From Arthrobacter sp. B6 (GTDB lineage: Bacteria > Actinomycetota > Actinomycetes > Actinomycetales > Micrococcaceae): a stretch of DNA of 64,000 bases. Made by a program: the position numbers and the translations under genes. The notes under the pieces were generated by a model, which was not told where the DNA came from, ran no database searches, and was given only the letters and a program-made list of their open reading frames with translations. Position 1 is the stretch's first letter. Each line of letters opens with the position of its first letter. The stretch is taken from NCBI RefSeq assembly GCF_001663775.1, contig NZ_KV467168.1, forward strand, positions 348,420 through 412,419, in the 5' to 3' direction. Shown here one piece after another: positions 1-8,912 of this stretch.

Positions 1-1289
1 GCCCAGAAGCTGCTGATGGCATTTGTTGTGAAGCGGGTGTCGTCGAGAGCGCGGATCTTTTCGGTGATGCGGCGCCCCCAAATGGCACCGTTTCCGGAAC
101 CGGATTCGGGAACCTCGTTCGCAATGGAGTACATGATGACGCTTGGGTGGTTGAAGTCCTTCGTCACCATCGCTTCAATGTCCCGTTCCCACCATTCAGG
201 GAAATCAAGAGAGTAGTCAAAAGGCTTCATGCCCTCGAACCACATGTCGAAAGCCTCGTCCAGAACAAGCATTCCCAGACGGTCGCAGGCTTCCAGCATG
301 GCGAGGCTGGCCATGTTGTGGGAGCTGCGGATCGCATTGAAACCTGCAGACTTCAAGATCTCGATTCGTCGCTCCTCTGCCCGACCAATGGCAGCCGCAC
401 CCAGCAGCCCGTTGTCATGGTGAATACAGGCACCCCGGAGCTTTACCGTTTCCCCGTTGATGCGCAGTCCGTGCTGCGGATCGAGCTGAAGTTTGCGGAT
501 GCCGAAAGCGGTAAGAGTTTCCTCTTGCTTCTGGCTGCCGGCGTTCAACGTCAGGCGCGCTTGGTACAGGTGAGGCTGGTCCGTGTTCCACAGCCTTGGC
601 TGAACAACGTAGAGACGCTGCCGAATGGTTGTTGAGCTTTGCGGGGCGATGGTGATGAGGCCCTCGTCGTGAATCACAACCCGGCCCTGCTCGTCGCACA
701 CTTCTGTCCTTAGCGTCAGTTCCCGTGTTTGGCGGTCTTCGCTCCGTATTGAAGTGGAAATTTCGACAACCGCTCCTTCACCGTCGACATCCGGTGTCGT
801 GATGCGTACCCCGTCGACGGGTATGTGTACCAGCGGGCTCACGATCAGCGTGACGTCGCGATGAATTCCGAGCCCGGAGTACCATCGGGAGTCCTGATGG
901 GCTCGGGCTTCCACCCGTACGGTGTTGGGTTCCCCATGGCGCAGATGGCCGTCCAGAGGGAGGCGGAATGGTGCGTACCCGTTGCGGTGTTGCCCGGCGA
1001 AGGAACCGTTGACGAACACCATCGCGTCACGGTAGACGCCTTGGAATTCAATGCTCACGCATTTATCGAGCCACGCTTCGGGGACGTCAAAGGTCTTCGC
1101 GTACTCGACTACACCACCAGGAAAGAAGCCCGTTGACGCTCCTTCGCCATCCGTTGCTGAACGGGGCAGTTCGATCATCGCATCGTGAGGAAGCGTCACC
1201 GATTTCCCGGCGTTTCGACTGCCGACGATATCCGTGAAGCTGCTGACTTTGGGCTTCACCGTCCAACCGGTGTTAAAGGGAAGTCTCAC
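1..1289 (-). CDS. Glycoside hydrolase family 2 enzyme (beta-galactosidase/glucuronidase type), C-terminus cut by the window
   Basis: Reading the minus strand from a GTG at 1289 gives one open frame to the window edge, about 429 residues. The N-terminal part has the GH2 sugar-binding jelly roll (GFFPGGVVEYAKTF, then a D-x-x-V-x-VNG strand), followed by the immunoglobulin-like domain and the start of the TIM barrel with FNAIRSSHN. Near the cut end is NHPSVIMYSIANEVPE, whose NE carries the general acid/base Glu of GH2. The nucleophile Glu lies beyond the window. No signal peptide is visible, so it probably acts in the cytoplasm on imported oligosaccharide. The GTG start overlaps the TGA stop of the upstream oxidoreductase (GTGA), which indicates translational coupling. 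The exact sugar specificity cannot be read. Confidence 0.88.
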   Translation of the reverse strand, partial: MRLPFNTGWTVKPKVSSFTDIVGSRNAGKSVTLPHDAMIELPRSATDGEGASTGFFPGGVVEYAKTFDVPEAWLDKCVSIEFQGVYRDAMVFVNGSFAGQHRNGYAPFRLPLDGHLRHGEPNTVRVEARAHQDSRWYSGLGIHRDVTLIVSPLVHIPVDGVRITTPDVDGEGAVVEISTSIRSEDRQTRELTLRTEVCDEQGRVVIHDEGLITIAPQSSTTIRQRLYVVQPRLWNTDQPHLYQARLTLNAGSQKQEETLTAFGIRKLQLDPQHGLRINGETVKLRGACIHHDNGLLGAAAIGRAEERRIEILKSAGFNAIRSSHNMASLAMLEACDRLGMLVLDEAFDMWFEGMKPFDYSLDFPEWWERDIEAMVTKDFNHPSVIMYSIANEVPESGSGNGAIWGRRITEKIRALDDTRFTTNAISSFW

Positions 1290-2302
1290 TGAACGTCCTT
1301 GTCTATGTGTGGGCTGGCTGTGGCAGGGGTTGTGGTGGTCCGGACCCCGGAGGCTTTGTAGATGGCATCAATCACCGTCATGTTTCGAACCGAATCCGTG
1401 CCTTCCGTCAGCAGCGATTCCCCGCTTTTGATGCATTTGACGATCGCATCCAACTGATGGTCGTAGGTTTCTGTTCCTTGAACGGTCCGTACTCTCGTGA
1501 CTCCCGCAATACTCTCCGCGATGCTGTGCCCGTGGGAGGGGAAGACCAGGCCTTTCACGTAGAGTCTTCCCAAGGATCCGACAACGTCGAATGTCTGCAC
1601 CAGCGGCCCTTCGTCCATGGTGCAGAAAACGGTCGCAGCCGCACCGGAGGGGAACTTCAAGTCTGCTTCTATGCTCATGTCTGCACCCAGGGCATTCAGG
1701 GTTGCCTTGGCGCTCGTCACTTGGGGCTCTTCACGCAGAAACGAGCGCACCCAGTGGACCGGGTAACAGCCGAGATCCATGAGAGACCCGCCACCGACTT
1801 GTGGGTCGTGACGGATCGAACCGGAGTCGTATGGGATGCTGGCCGAAAACTCGGCGCGAATCGAGATGGTTCTCCCTAGCCGCCCAGATGCTTTGATGGC
1901 GTCCAGTTCGAGGCTCAAAGGGTGATAGCGATCATGGAACGCTTCGATCAGTCGCCGGCCAGTCCGGTCTGCGGTGTCGCGCATTTTCTGCGCTTCGACG
2001 GCATTCATCGCGAATGGCTTTTCACAAAGCACGTTCTTGCCACGCTCCATCGCTCGGATCGACCATTTAGCGTGCTGCGAGGGCGGTAACGCGTTGTATA
2101 TGAGGTCAACCTCGGCGTCTCCAAGCAGTTCCTCGTAAGAACCATAAGCACGGGAAATGGAGTGCAGTCTGGCGTACTCCGCCGCGGATCCTCGGCGGCG
2201 GGATGCAACAGCCACAATCTCGACGTCGTCCCGTCTTTGGGCGGGGCGGATGACCGCGGCAGGCGCGATCCCGGATGCTCCCAGAATACCGATCCTCAAC
2301 AT
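1286..2302 (-). CDS. Gfo/Idh/MocA family NAD(P)-dependent oxidoreductase
   Basis: The 338-residue protein starts with a Rossmann fold (LRIGILGASGIAPAA) and has the family signature EKP in NVLCEKPFAM near residue 95. The substrate-binding domain follows, with GGGSLMDLGCYPVHW supplying the usual Asp and His of the active site. Members oxidise or reduce sugar hydroxyls or carbonyls with NAD(P). The gene lies between a DUF5605 enzyme (63-bp gap) and the GH2 gene (4-bp overlap), so it probably modifies the same released sugar. The substrate is not predictable from sequence. Confidence 0.9.
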   Translation of the reverse strand: MLRIGILGASGIAPAAVIRPAQRRDDVEIVAVASRRRGSAAEYARLHSISRAYGSYEELLGDAEVDLIYNALPPSQHAKWSIRAMERGKNVLCEKPFAMNAVEAQKMRDTADRTGRRLIEAFHDRYHPLSLELDAIKASGRLGRTISIRAEFSASIPYDSGSIRHDPQVGGGSLMDLGCYPVHWVRSFLREEPQVTSAKATLNALGADMSIEADLKFPSGAAATVFCTMDEGPLVQTFDVVGSLGRLYVKGLVFPSHGHSIAESIAGVTRVRTVQGTETYDHQLDAIVKCIKSGESLLTEGTDSVRNMTVIDAIYKASGVRTTTTPATASPHIDKDVQ

Positions 2303-2365
2303 GTGTGCCTCCTTGGTGCGCGGATTTCCATGTGAAAAGCCGCCCTTTTCACCCCTGTTCCCTTC

Positions 2366-4108
2366 TCAAGATGCGATTCGTTCAATCCGCAACCGGTACG
2401 CCATGTAAGGCCGGACGGGCAGTTCAATCCGTTGTCCCGCGGTGAACGTGTCCGGTAGCGTCTCTATGGTCATCGCCCAGGTGTCGATCAGGTCGACCTG
2501 GGCCGTATGGCCCTCGGCAATATCAATCGTCTGGAACCGGTGCTGGCTATAGCCCTGGTAGTGGAGTTCGTATTTGCCTTCGACGCCGCCAATCGGTGTT
2601 GGGGACATCCGCAGGATCGGCTCGAGCCGCCCGGTTGGGGATTCTCCGATGAGCCGGTCGAGGAATGCGATTCTTTCGGCGCTTTGTCCTACGAGTTGTC
2701 CGCCCTTGGCCCACCAGAGAACGTCGTTGTCGTCGTAGTACGTTTCGCCGTGGGTGTAGTAGCCGCCTCGGAGGGTTGTCTCCCAGGCCCGGCGGACAAC
2801 TTCAACTGCTGACAGGCTTCCCCACTCATATTCCAGGTCACCTTCGTAGCCAATTTCATCGAGGACAACGGGTTTGCCCCACTGTTCCCGCATGTCGGTG
2901 ACCTGTTCGGCGGTCTTGTAATAGTCGACCTTCTGGATGCTGCAGTGGGTTGCCCACTCTGCAGAGTAGTCGTACATGCGCGTGCCATTGTGGATGGACA
3001 GCAGGTGGTCCGCGTGGTCTTCATCGGTGACGATCTGTGCGAATCGTTCCCAGTCATCGCGCCGTTTGGTGGTCATGAAGTCGTATTCGTTCGCCAGGGA
3101 CCACCATACGTTTGGAAAGGCTGCCAGCCTCCGGACGACGTAGCGGAGGTATCGGTCGTCAGCGGCCCTGCCCAGGTCCTGGAAGCCCCAGCGATCGTAG
3201 GGGTGGAAGAGGATCACATCGGCCTGGATTCCGAGGTCTTCCAAGTCACGGATCCGCTTCTCCAGGTGACGGAAGTATGCCGGGTTGAATCGTGAGCTGT
3301 CCCAGGTGTCGCCGTCACGATTGAAGGGATACAACTCAGGCTCGTTGTCGTTGAAGATGAATGCCTTGGGGAAGACGCACATACGGACCTTGGTGAAGGC
3401 GCTTTTTTCCAGCGTCTCCAGCGTCTGCTCCTGAAGTTCCTGGCTCTGATGCGTCCATGCGTAGAGAGTGGTGCCAACCGGGCGGTAGACCTCGCCATTG
3501 GCGTAGGCGAAGTGAAATGTCTCAGCGACTCGGACCGGTCCGGGTGCTGAGGAGGGCTCGACCGTAATGGTGCCGGCGTGTCCATCCAGCGAACGGGCCG
3601 TTGATAGAGTGCGGAATTCCCACGTTCCGGGTTTCGGCGGAAGGAAACGGATCACGTACCTGCCGTCACCGTCGTAGAAGCCGCCTACGCGTAGTTCGAT
3701 ATCGCCGAGCCTGAAGTTCGCGTGCAATTCGACGTCGGTGAAGGGGTTGTCATGCCTTGGCCCTCCAAGGACGATTTCCAGCGTGGCATTGACTTTCCCG
3801 GCCGCCGGAGCGGAGATGGCGGCCGAAGCGGTGGGCACTTCCGGTCCCTCGTAGTCCTCGTTGGGCTTGACGGGGAGCGGCTCGGTGCGCTCTTTGGCAG
3901 GAATACTCGCCAGCCGTTCCCAGAGCTTTGCTTGGATGCTTTCCTTGACGCGGAAGACTGTGGCCAGGGCGCCGATGGGGAGCTCCAGTGCGCCGCCGAA
4001 CTTCGCGGGTTTGTCGACCACTTCAGGAAGTGCAATCCGGAGGGCGTTCCGGCCCGCTTCGTCCTCGAGAATCTCGCGGGTCTTGGTTTGTTCATCCATG
4101 AAGAGCAT
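2366..4108 (-). CDS. DUF5060/DUF5605 putative glycoside hydrolase, copy 1
   Basis: The 580-residue protein has a helical N-terminus, a DUF5060-like beta-sandwich (about 110-185, NPFTDVELHANF and GGFYDGDGRYVIRF), a DUF4038-like TIM barrel (about 200-440) and a C-terminal beta domain of DUF5605 type. WWSLANEYDF offers Glu341 as acid/base, and PVVLDEIGYEG offers Glu418 as nucleophile, the spacing expected of clan GH-A. No signal peptide is present. I chose the ATG at 4108, preceded by AAAGGA, over an upstream in-frame ATG at 4183 that would overlap the MFS gene. It is paralogous to the gene at 5655-7403. Apiosidase-like (GH140) chemistry is one possibility, but specificity is unknown. Confidence 0.82.
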   Translation of the reverse strand: MLFMDEQTKTREILEDEAGRNALRIALPEVVDKPAKFGGALELPIGALATVFRVKESIQAKLWERLASIPAKERTEPLPVKPNEDYEGPEVPTASAAISAPAAGKVNATLEIVLGGPRHDNPFTDVELHANFRLGDIELRVGGFYDGDGRYVIRFLPPKPGTWEFRTLSTARSLDGHAGTITVEPSSAPGPVRVAETFHFAYANGEVYRPVGTTLYAWTHQSQELQEQTLETLEKSAFTKVRMCVFPKAFIFNDNEPELYPFNRDGDTWDSSRFNPAYFRHLEKRIRDLEDLGIQADVILFHPYDRWGFQDLGRAADDRYLRYVVRRLAAFPNVWWSLANEYDFMTTKRRDDWERFAQIVTDEDHADHLLSIHNGTRMYDYSAEWATHCSIQKVDYYKTAEQVTDMREQWGKPVVLDEIGYEGDLEYEWGSLSAVEVVRRAWETTLRGGYYTHGETYYDDNDVLWWAKGGQLVGQSAERIAFLDRLIGESPTGRLEPILRMSPTPIGGVEGKYELHYQGYSQHRFQTIDIAEGHTAQVDLIDTWAMTIETLPDTFTAGQRIELPVRPYMAYRLRIERIAS

Positions 4109-4175
4109 GGAGAGTGGTCCTTTCTGGTGTTCGGGTTGGCGAAAATTCGTACCGTGATTTCGGAGGCGGCCCGTA

Positions 4176-5477
4176 CTACTCATCGGCCGTCTGGTGCGTC
4201 CAGTTCTCTGGCTGTTCCGTTGAGGGTTGCGGGCGAATTTTCCTGCGGCCAGGGCCGCTGTAGATTTCCCAGATGCCGGCTGTGAGCAAGGCTAGGAACA
4301 TGCCGCCGGCAGCCCAGTAGGGCAAAACGGCCATGGATGTTTCCTCCACGGCGAGCCCGCCGAAGAACGCCCCTCCCCCAATACCGACGTTGAACGCGGT
4401 GGTTTGAAGGGCCGCCGCCAGATTACGGCTGCCTGGGGAAGCCGACCACATCATCCGTGTCTGAAGCATGACTGGTATGCCGCCGAAAACGGCCCCCATG
4501 AGGATGACGAGAACCCAAACAATGGTCGTTGAGCCGCTGGCTGCGGCCAGGGGAACAGCGCACAGTATGACAACCATGACTGTCAGCGCACCGAGGAACA
4601 ACCTCCGCGGGAACCGGCCGTAAATGCCACCCACCAAGGCGACTCCGACCGCGCTTGCGATTCCCCCGGCCAGGAGAACAATGGGGATGGCGCCTGGGGC
4701 GAAATGGGCGACATCCAGCAGCCACACCACTTGAAATGTTCCGAAGCCGTTTTGCGCCGCCACGACAAGCAGGATGAGAAGACAAACCATCAGGATGGCG
4801 GGCAAGCTCTTGTCCTGCCCGTAACGGACCTTCGCTTTGCTTGTCCGGGCGGGCAATTGCCTGGGTATGGCTGGAAGGAGGCGGATCATCAACACAAAAA
4901 CGATCAACACGAGCACAGCGAGTACGGCGAATGACACCCGCCAGCCAAAGGCCTGCCCCAGGGCATTACCGAGAGGGATGCCGACGACCCCGGACACAGA
5001 ACCTCCGGCCGCTGTGATCGCCGTGGCCTTGCCCAACTGTGAGGGACGGACGAGGTGCGCCGGGTAGGCCGCCACAACGGACCAGAAGGCACCGTGCGCT
5101 ACGGCACCAAGCACACGGGCCACAAGCAGTACCTCAAACGTCGGCGCAACTACTGTCATCAGATTGGCCGCACCGATGACGGCAAACGAGCCAAGGACCA
5201 TTCCCTTGCGCGGAATCCGGCGGGTGAGAACGGCCAGAGGTGCGGCCGTGACAATCACCGTCAACGCGAAGACCGTGATGAGGTTTCCGACTTCGGACAC
5301 CGAGCGGTCAAAATCCCCGGATAGCTGGGGGATAAGTCCGGCCGGCAGGAACTCGGTAGCCATCGAAACAAAAATGGCAGCAGAGAGGACCACAAGCCCG
5401 ACGAAAGGGAACTTCTCATTGCTTTGCTGGACCTGGACCTGTTCTTCGTCCTGGCCGTGTTTCAGATTTGGCGCCAT
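4176..5477 (-). CDS. MFS transporter, DHA1/AraJ-like sugar efflux type
   Basis: The 433-residue protein has about twelve hydrophobic segments and an MFS loop-2/3 signature (LTRRIPRKGMV). Its N-terminal half resembles AraJ/YdhP-type permeases (FVSMATEFLPAGLIPQLSGDF, then GRV-like motif ARVLGAVAHGAFWSVVAAYPA). These export sugars, sugar analogues or drugs. Unlike its neighbours it has its own promoter and operator region (5478-5660) inside the operon, so it may be tuned separately, for example to relieve sugar overload. The substrate is unknown. Confidence 0.85.
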   Translation of the reverse strand: MAPNLKHGQDEEQVQVQQSNEKFPFVGLVVLSAAIFVSMATEFLPAGLIPQLSGDFDRSVSEVGNLITVFALTVIVTAAPLAVLTRRIPRKGMVLGSFAVIGAANLMTVVAPTFEVLLVARVLGAVAHGAFWSVVAAYPAHLVRPSQLGKATAITAAGGSVSGVVGIPLGNALGQAFGWRVSFAVLAVLVLIVFVLMIRLLPAIPRQLPARTSKAKVRYGQDKSLPAILMVCLLILLVVAAQNGFGTFQVVWLLDVAHFAPGAIPIVLLAGGIASAVGVALVGGIYGRFPRRLFLGALTVMVVILCAVPLAAASGSTTIVWVLVILMGAVFGGIPVMLQTRMMWSASPGSRNLAAALQTTAFNVGIGGGAFFGGLAVEETSMAVLPYWAAGGMFLALLTAGIWEIYSGPGRRKIRPQPSTEQPENWTHQTADE

Positions 5478-5566
5478 GCTGGTTCCTCACAACAGATTAA
5501 TATTTCTGCCGCGAAGTGGTGCGGATCAGAAGCCCTAACGAGGGCTAGTGGAACGCCGTCGCATCG

Positions 5567-5660
5567 GTGTGCAACGTTGTCCGTTATAGACTAATCGAGC
5601 CTGCATTGAGGCGTCAAGGCAGCTCAACATGTTCAAATGAATCTGTGCAACGTTTTATGC
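5567..5660. promoter_or_regulatory. Promoter with two LacI-type operators upstream of the MFS gene
   Basis: On the minus strand TTGACG (5612-5617) is followed after 18 bp by TAGTCT (5588-5593). Directly downstream is GTGTGCAACGTTGTCCG (5567-5583, minus-strand reading GGACAACGTTGCACAC). A second copy of the core, TGTGCAACGTTTTATGC, lies upstream at 5644-5660 and overlaps the end of the preceding gene. The central AACGTT with a CG dyad is typical of LacI-family operators. Two sites about 75 bp apart could loop. Confidence 0.65.
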
Positions 5661-7403
5661 ACGACGGATTCGGATGACCATGTACTCCCGTCCTGGCAGG
5701 TCGATTACCACCCGCCCCTGCACGGGATCCGGCAACGTATCGACCGTCATGTTCCAAGTGTCGATGATGTCCACGTGCCAGGCAGCTCCTGCCGGCACGA
5801 GGACCGACCGGAATCGGGGGCGGCCCAGACCGAGGTAGATTATCCGGTGGTCGTCGTCGCCTCCTGTCCGGGAGTCCCAATCCCCCGGCAGCGGGTCCCA
5901 CCGCCCGCTGGGTGATTCGGCCACCAGACCGCTGAGAAAGCCGATGCGCTCCGGCGACTGGCCTTTGAGGGTGCCTCCCTTGGCCCACCAGATCACGTCG
6001 TCCTTATCGAGGTACGTCTCGCCGTGGTTGACGTAGCCGCCGCGGACTGCGCCCTCCCAGCAGCGGCGGACCAGCTCCTGTGGACTGAGGTTGCCCCAGC
6101 CCTCCGCCACGTCGCCTTCATAACCGACCTCGTCGATGACAACAGGCTTACCCCACTGCTTCCGCCATGAATCCGTGTTTTCCGCAGAGACGTAGTTGTC
6201 CGTCCGCTGGATGCTGCAATGCGTGACCCACGGCCGGGAGTAGTCGTAGAACTTGGCCCCGTTGTGGATGGAGATCAGGTGCTCCGCATGGTCTTCCCGG
6301 CCGACCACGGCAGCGAACCGTTCCCAGTCGGCCTCATTTTTGGTTTGCATAAAGTCGTATTCGTTGGCCAGGGACCACCAGATGTTGCGGAAGGCGCCGA
6401 GCCTGCGCACGATGTAGCTGAGGTACAGGTCATCGGCCCACGCCGGCATATCCGAGAAGCCCCAACGATCGTAAGGGTGGAAGAGGATCAGGTCCGCTTC
6501 GATACCTAGTTGCTGCAAGCCTAAAATTCTCTGCTCCAAGTTGCGGAAGAAGGCTACGTCAAAGCGGGTGAAGTCCCAGCTGCCGTCGGCGTTCCGGGCG
6601 TAGGCGTAGTTGTCGGGTTCGTTGGCGTTGTAGGAATAGGATTTCGGGAAAACGCACATGCGGATCTTCGTGAACGGAGAATCTGCCAGTGTTCGAAGCG
6701 TCTGGTCCTGCAGTTCCTGAGTTTGGTTAGTCCAGGCATAGGCGGTAGTCCCGAACGGGAAGTAGGCAGTGCCGTCCTCATAGGCGAAATGGAACATGTC
6801 CCGGACCACCACCCGGCCATGGTTGCCTTCATCCCGCCCGGTTACGTCAACTGTTCCGGTGAGCCCATCAAGCGAGGAAGCGTTGGACCCGCTCTCAAAC
6901 GCCCACTGGCCGCGACGCGGCGGCATGAACCGGATGCGGTAGACGCCGTCCCCGTCATAGAATCCGCCGACCTGTACCGAATCTCCGTCGCATCGGAACG
7001 TCGCGTGGATCTCCACGTCCGTGAATGGATTGCCGTGTGACGGACCCTCCAGGACCACTTCTGCAACACCCCACTGCTGAGCGGACCTGACGGAATCGAT
7101 GACGGCTCGGGCACGTACACGGCCGGATGCTTCATAATCCGCTAGGGGCCCCGGCGGCGCCGCAGGAATCTCCTTGACCACGGGCGAGGATTCCAGAGTT
7201 CCCAATTCCTCCCACAGTGCTGTCAGGTCAGGATCCATCGCTCCGACTCCCCTCGCCCAATGGGCAATCTCCGCCAGCTTCGCCAGCGGTGAGAGCGTCC
7301 AATCGTTCCAGGTCCGGAAACCCGGAAGGTGGCGGTCCAGCACGGACGAAGCCTTGGGGTCGGCGAGAATGTCCGCCACGGTCGCGTTCTGTGTAAATGG
7401 CAT
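5655..7403 (-). CDS. DUF5060/DUF5605 putative glycoside hydrolase, copy 2
   Basis: The 582-residue protein is collinear with the 2366-4108 product. A helical motif at 8-30 (DILADPKASSVLDRHLPGF) resembles a short segment found in several actinobacterial glycosidases. A DUF5060-like sandwich (about 115-190) and a barrel follow, with Glu348 (WWSLANEYDF) and Glu425 (VVIDEVGYEG) as probable catalytic acids. It lies 12 bp after the GH43 gene, so it is in the same transcript. Two divergent copies in one operon suggest different linkages of one glycan or a family of glycosides. Cytoplasmic location is inferred from the lack of a signal peptide. Confidence 0.82.
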   Translation of the reverse strand: MPFTQNATVADILADPKASSVLDRHLPGFRTWNDWTLSPLAKLAEIAHWARGVGAMDPDLTALWEELGTLESSPVVKEIPAAPPGPLADYEASGRVRARAVIDSVRSAQQWGVAEVVLEGPSHGNPFTDVEIHATFRCDGDSVQVGGFYDGDGVYRIRFMPPRRGQWAFESGSNASSLDGLTGTVDVTGRDEGNHGRVVVRDMFHFAYEDGTAYFPFGTTAYAWTNQTQELQDQTLRTLADSPFTKIRMCVFPKSYSYNANEPDNYAYARNADGSWDFTRFDVAFFRNLEQRILGLQQLGIEADLILFHPYDRWGFSDMPAWADDLYLSYIVRRLGAFRNIWWSLANEYDFMQTKNEADWERFAAVVGREDHAEHLISIHNGAKFYDYSRPWVTHCSIQRTDNYVSAENTDSWRKQWGKPVVIDEVGYEGDVAEGWGNLSPQELVRRCWEGAVRGGYVNHGETYLDKDDVIWWAKGGTLKGQSPERIGFLSGLVAESPSGRWDPLPGDWDSRTGGDDDHRIIYLGLGRPRFRSVLVPAGAAWHVDIIDTWNMTVDTLPDPVQGRVVIDLPGREYMVIRIRRA

Positions 7404-7415
7404 GGGGATGAGTTC

Positions 7416-8912
7416 CTACTGCAGGGGCTGGGGTGTGTAGCTAACGGACAGGAATTTGCCTTCGGGGCCCGCCGACTGAAGTGCCAACATCCGGCCCGTA
7501 AAGCCGGAGGCCACTTCGGTGGAAAGGTGGCGGCCGTCCAGCCTTCCGAGTTCACGGGGCTGTGAAGGCCCGACGACGGACAGCACGATCTCGTCAGGCC
7601 CGCCATGGCCAAGAGGGACAGTGGGGGACGACGCCGGCACGCTTTCGATGCGAAGGGTGACCGTGGGCGTCGTTGCGTCGGCTGTTCCCAGGTCGTGACG
7701 GATATCGCCCACACTGGCCGACGCCCGGACTTGTCCGTCCTGAACCGTCAGTCCGTACCAGTACCGGTCGTCGAGGCGGAGCTGGAAACTGCCTGCTCCG
7801 GAGAGGGTCGCTTCCGCAGCCCAACCGAGGTCACGAACACGTGCGCAGAGCAGCCCCGGGGTTCCATCAGCCAAACTGGAAAGGCTGATGCCGCCGTCGT
7901 CGTTCCTGATGGTCACGTTGCCAGGTTCGCCGCCGGGGACTACCCATCGGGCGTCCAGCTCCCCTGTGGAAAAGTTCTCCGTAAATGCAGTCTCCGTTGC
8001 CGGGACGTCGAAGCGGTCCTCGTCGAAGCACGGCCATCCGTCTACCCAGTCAATACCCGCGATGAATGTCTCTCGTCCGAGGACGTGGAAGCCCGGTGTA
8101 GGGCCCTTGGGGCGGACGCCGAGATAGACGGCGGCCCATTCCCCTTCCGGTGTTTGCACAAGATCGGCGTGCCCTACGTTTTGAACCGGGTGGATCGAAC
8201 TGCGGTGCGTAAAGACGGGGTTTGTGGGGCAGGGATCGAACGGCCCGGATGGCCGCATGCTGCGGGCGACCGTGACGCAGTGCCCGCGCTCGGTTCCGCC
8301 CTCGGCAAGCAGCAGGTACCAGTAGTCGTCAACGCGGTAAAGGTGGGGTGCCTCCACGGCACCCATGCCGCTTCCCTGCCAGATCGGATACGGGTCGCCC
8401 AGGAGTCGGCCGTTGGCGGTATCCAGGCGGGCCTGAAGGATGCCGATCTCACCTTCGGTAAAGCTCATGGCCTTCCAGCTCAGATAGCAGGCGCCGTCGT
8501 CGTCCCAGCACAGATCGGGGTCGATGCCGATTGCGCCCGCGATGAAGACGGGGTCGCTCCATGGTCCGGCCGGGTCCTCTGCGTGCACCAGGACCTGGCC
8601 GGATTCGTAGTCGCTGACATTGGTGGTGATGAACCAGAACATGCCGTTGTGGTGGCGCAGCGTGGATCCGTAGATGCCCGTTGACGGGCGGGGGTCCCCC
8701 AGCTTGAATTGGCTCCTGCGGTCGAGGACATGGCCGATCTGCGACCAGTTCACCAAGTCCCGGCTGTGGAAGACGGGTGCGCCGGGGAAGTATTCGAAGC
8801 TCGACGTCGACAGGTAGTAGTCTTCGCCCACCCGGCAGATCGTGGGGTCCGGGTAGAAGCCAGGCAAAATAGGCTTCAGCCCGGAGTTCCCGGTCCTGTC
8901 CCGAGCCGTCAT
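7416..8912 (-). CDS. Glycoside hydrolase family 43 (beta-xylosidase/alpha-arabinofuranosidase type)
   Basis: The 498-residue protein has a five-bladed propeller with the three GH43 acids in order: Asp22 in GFYPDPTICR (base), Asp131 in GIDPDLCWDDDG (pKa modulator) and Glu187 in GAVEAPHLY (acid). A C-terminal beta-sandwich (about 310-498, FTENFSTGELDARW onward) is typical of XynB-like members and completes the active site in them. It has no signal peptide. The ATG overlaps the stop of the rhamnosidase gene (ATGA), so the two are coupled. It probably removes xylose or arabinose from imported oligosaccharides. The exact pentose is not determinable. Confidence 0.92.
   Translation of the reverse strand: MTARDRTGNSGLKPILPGFYPDPTICRVGEDYYLSTSSFEYFPGAPVFHSRDLVNWSQIGHVLDRRSQFKLGDPRPSTGIYGSTLRHHNGMFWFITTNVSDYESGQVLVHAEDPAGPWSDPVFIAGAIGIDPDLCWDDDGACYLSWKAMSFTEGEIGILQARLDTANGRLLGDPYPIWQGSGMGAVEAPHLYRVDDYWYLLLAEGGTERGHCVTVARSMRPSGPFDPCPTNPVFTHRSSIHPVQNVGHADLVQTPEGEWAAVYLGVRPKGPTPGFHVLGRETFIAGIDWVDGWPCFDEDRFDVPATETAFTENFSTGELDARWVVPGGEPGNVTIRNDDGGISLSSLADGTPGLLCARVRDLGWAAEATLSGAGSFQLRLDDRYWYGLTVQDGQVRASASVGDIRHDLGTADATTPTVTLRIESVPASSPTVPLGHGGPDEIVLSVVGPSQPRELGRLDGRHLSTEVASGFTGRMLALQSAGPEGKFLSVSYTPQPLQ

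Noticed and set aside
7605..8684. 359-codon plus-strand frame opposite the GH43 gene
   Set aside because: It is antisense to a clear GH43 gene and has no recognisable motifs; high GC content produces long shadow frames. The same holds for frames at 15473-16330, 10205-10954, 20337-21224 and 23891-24316.
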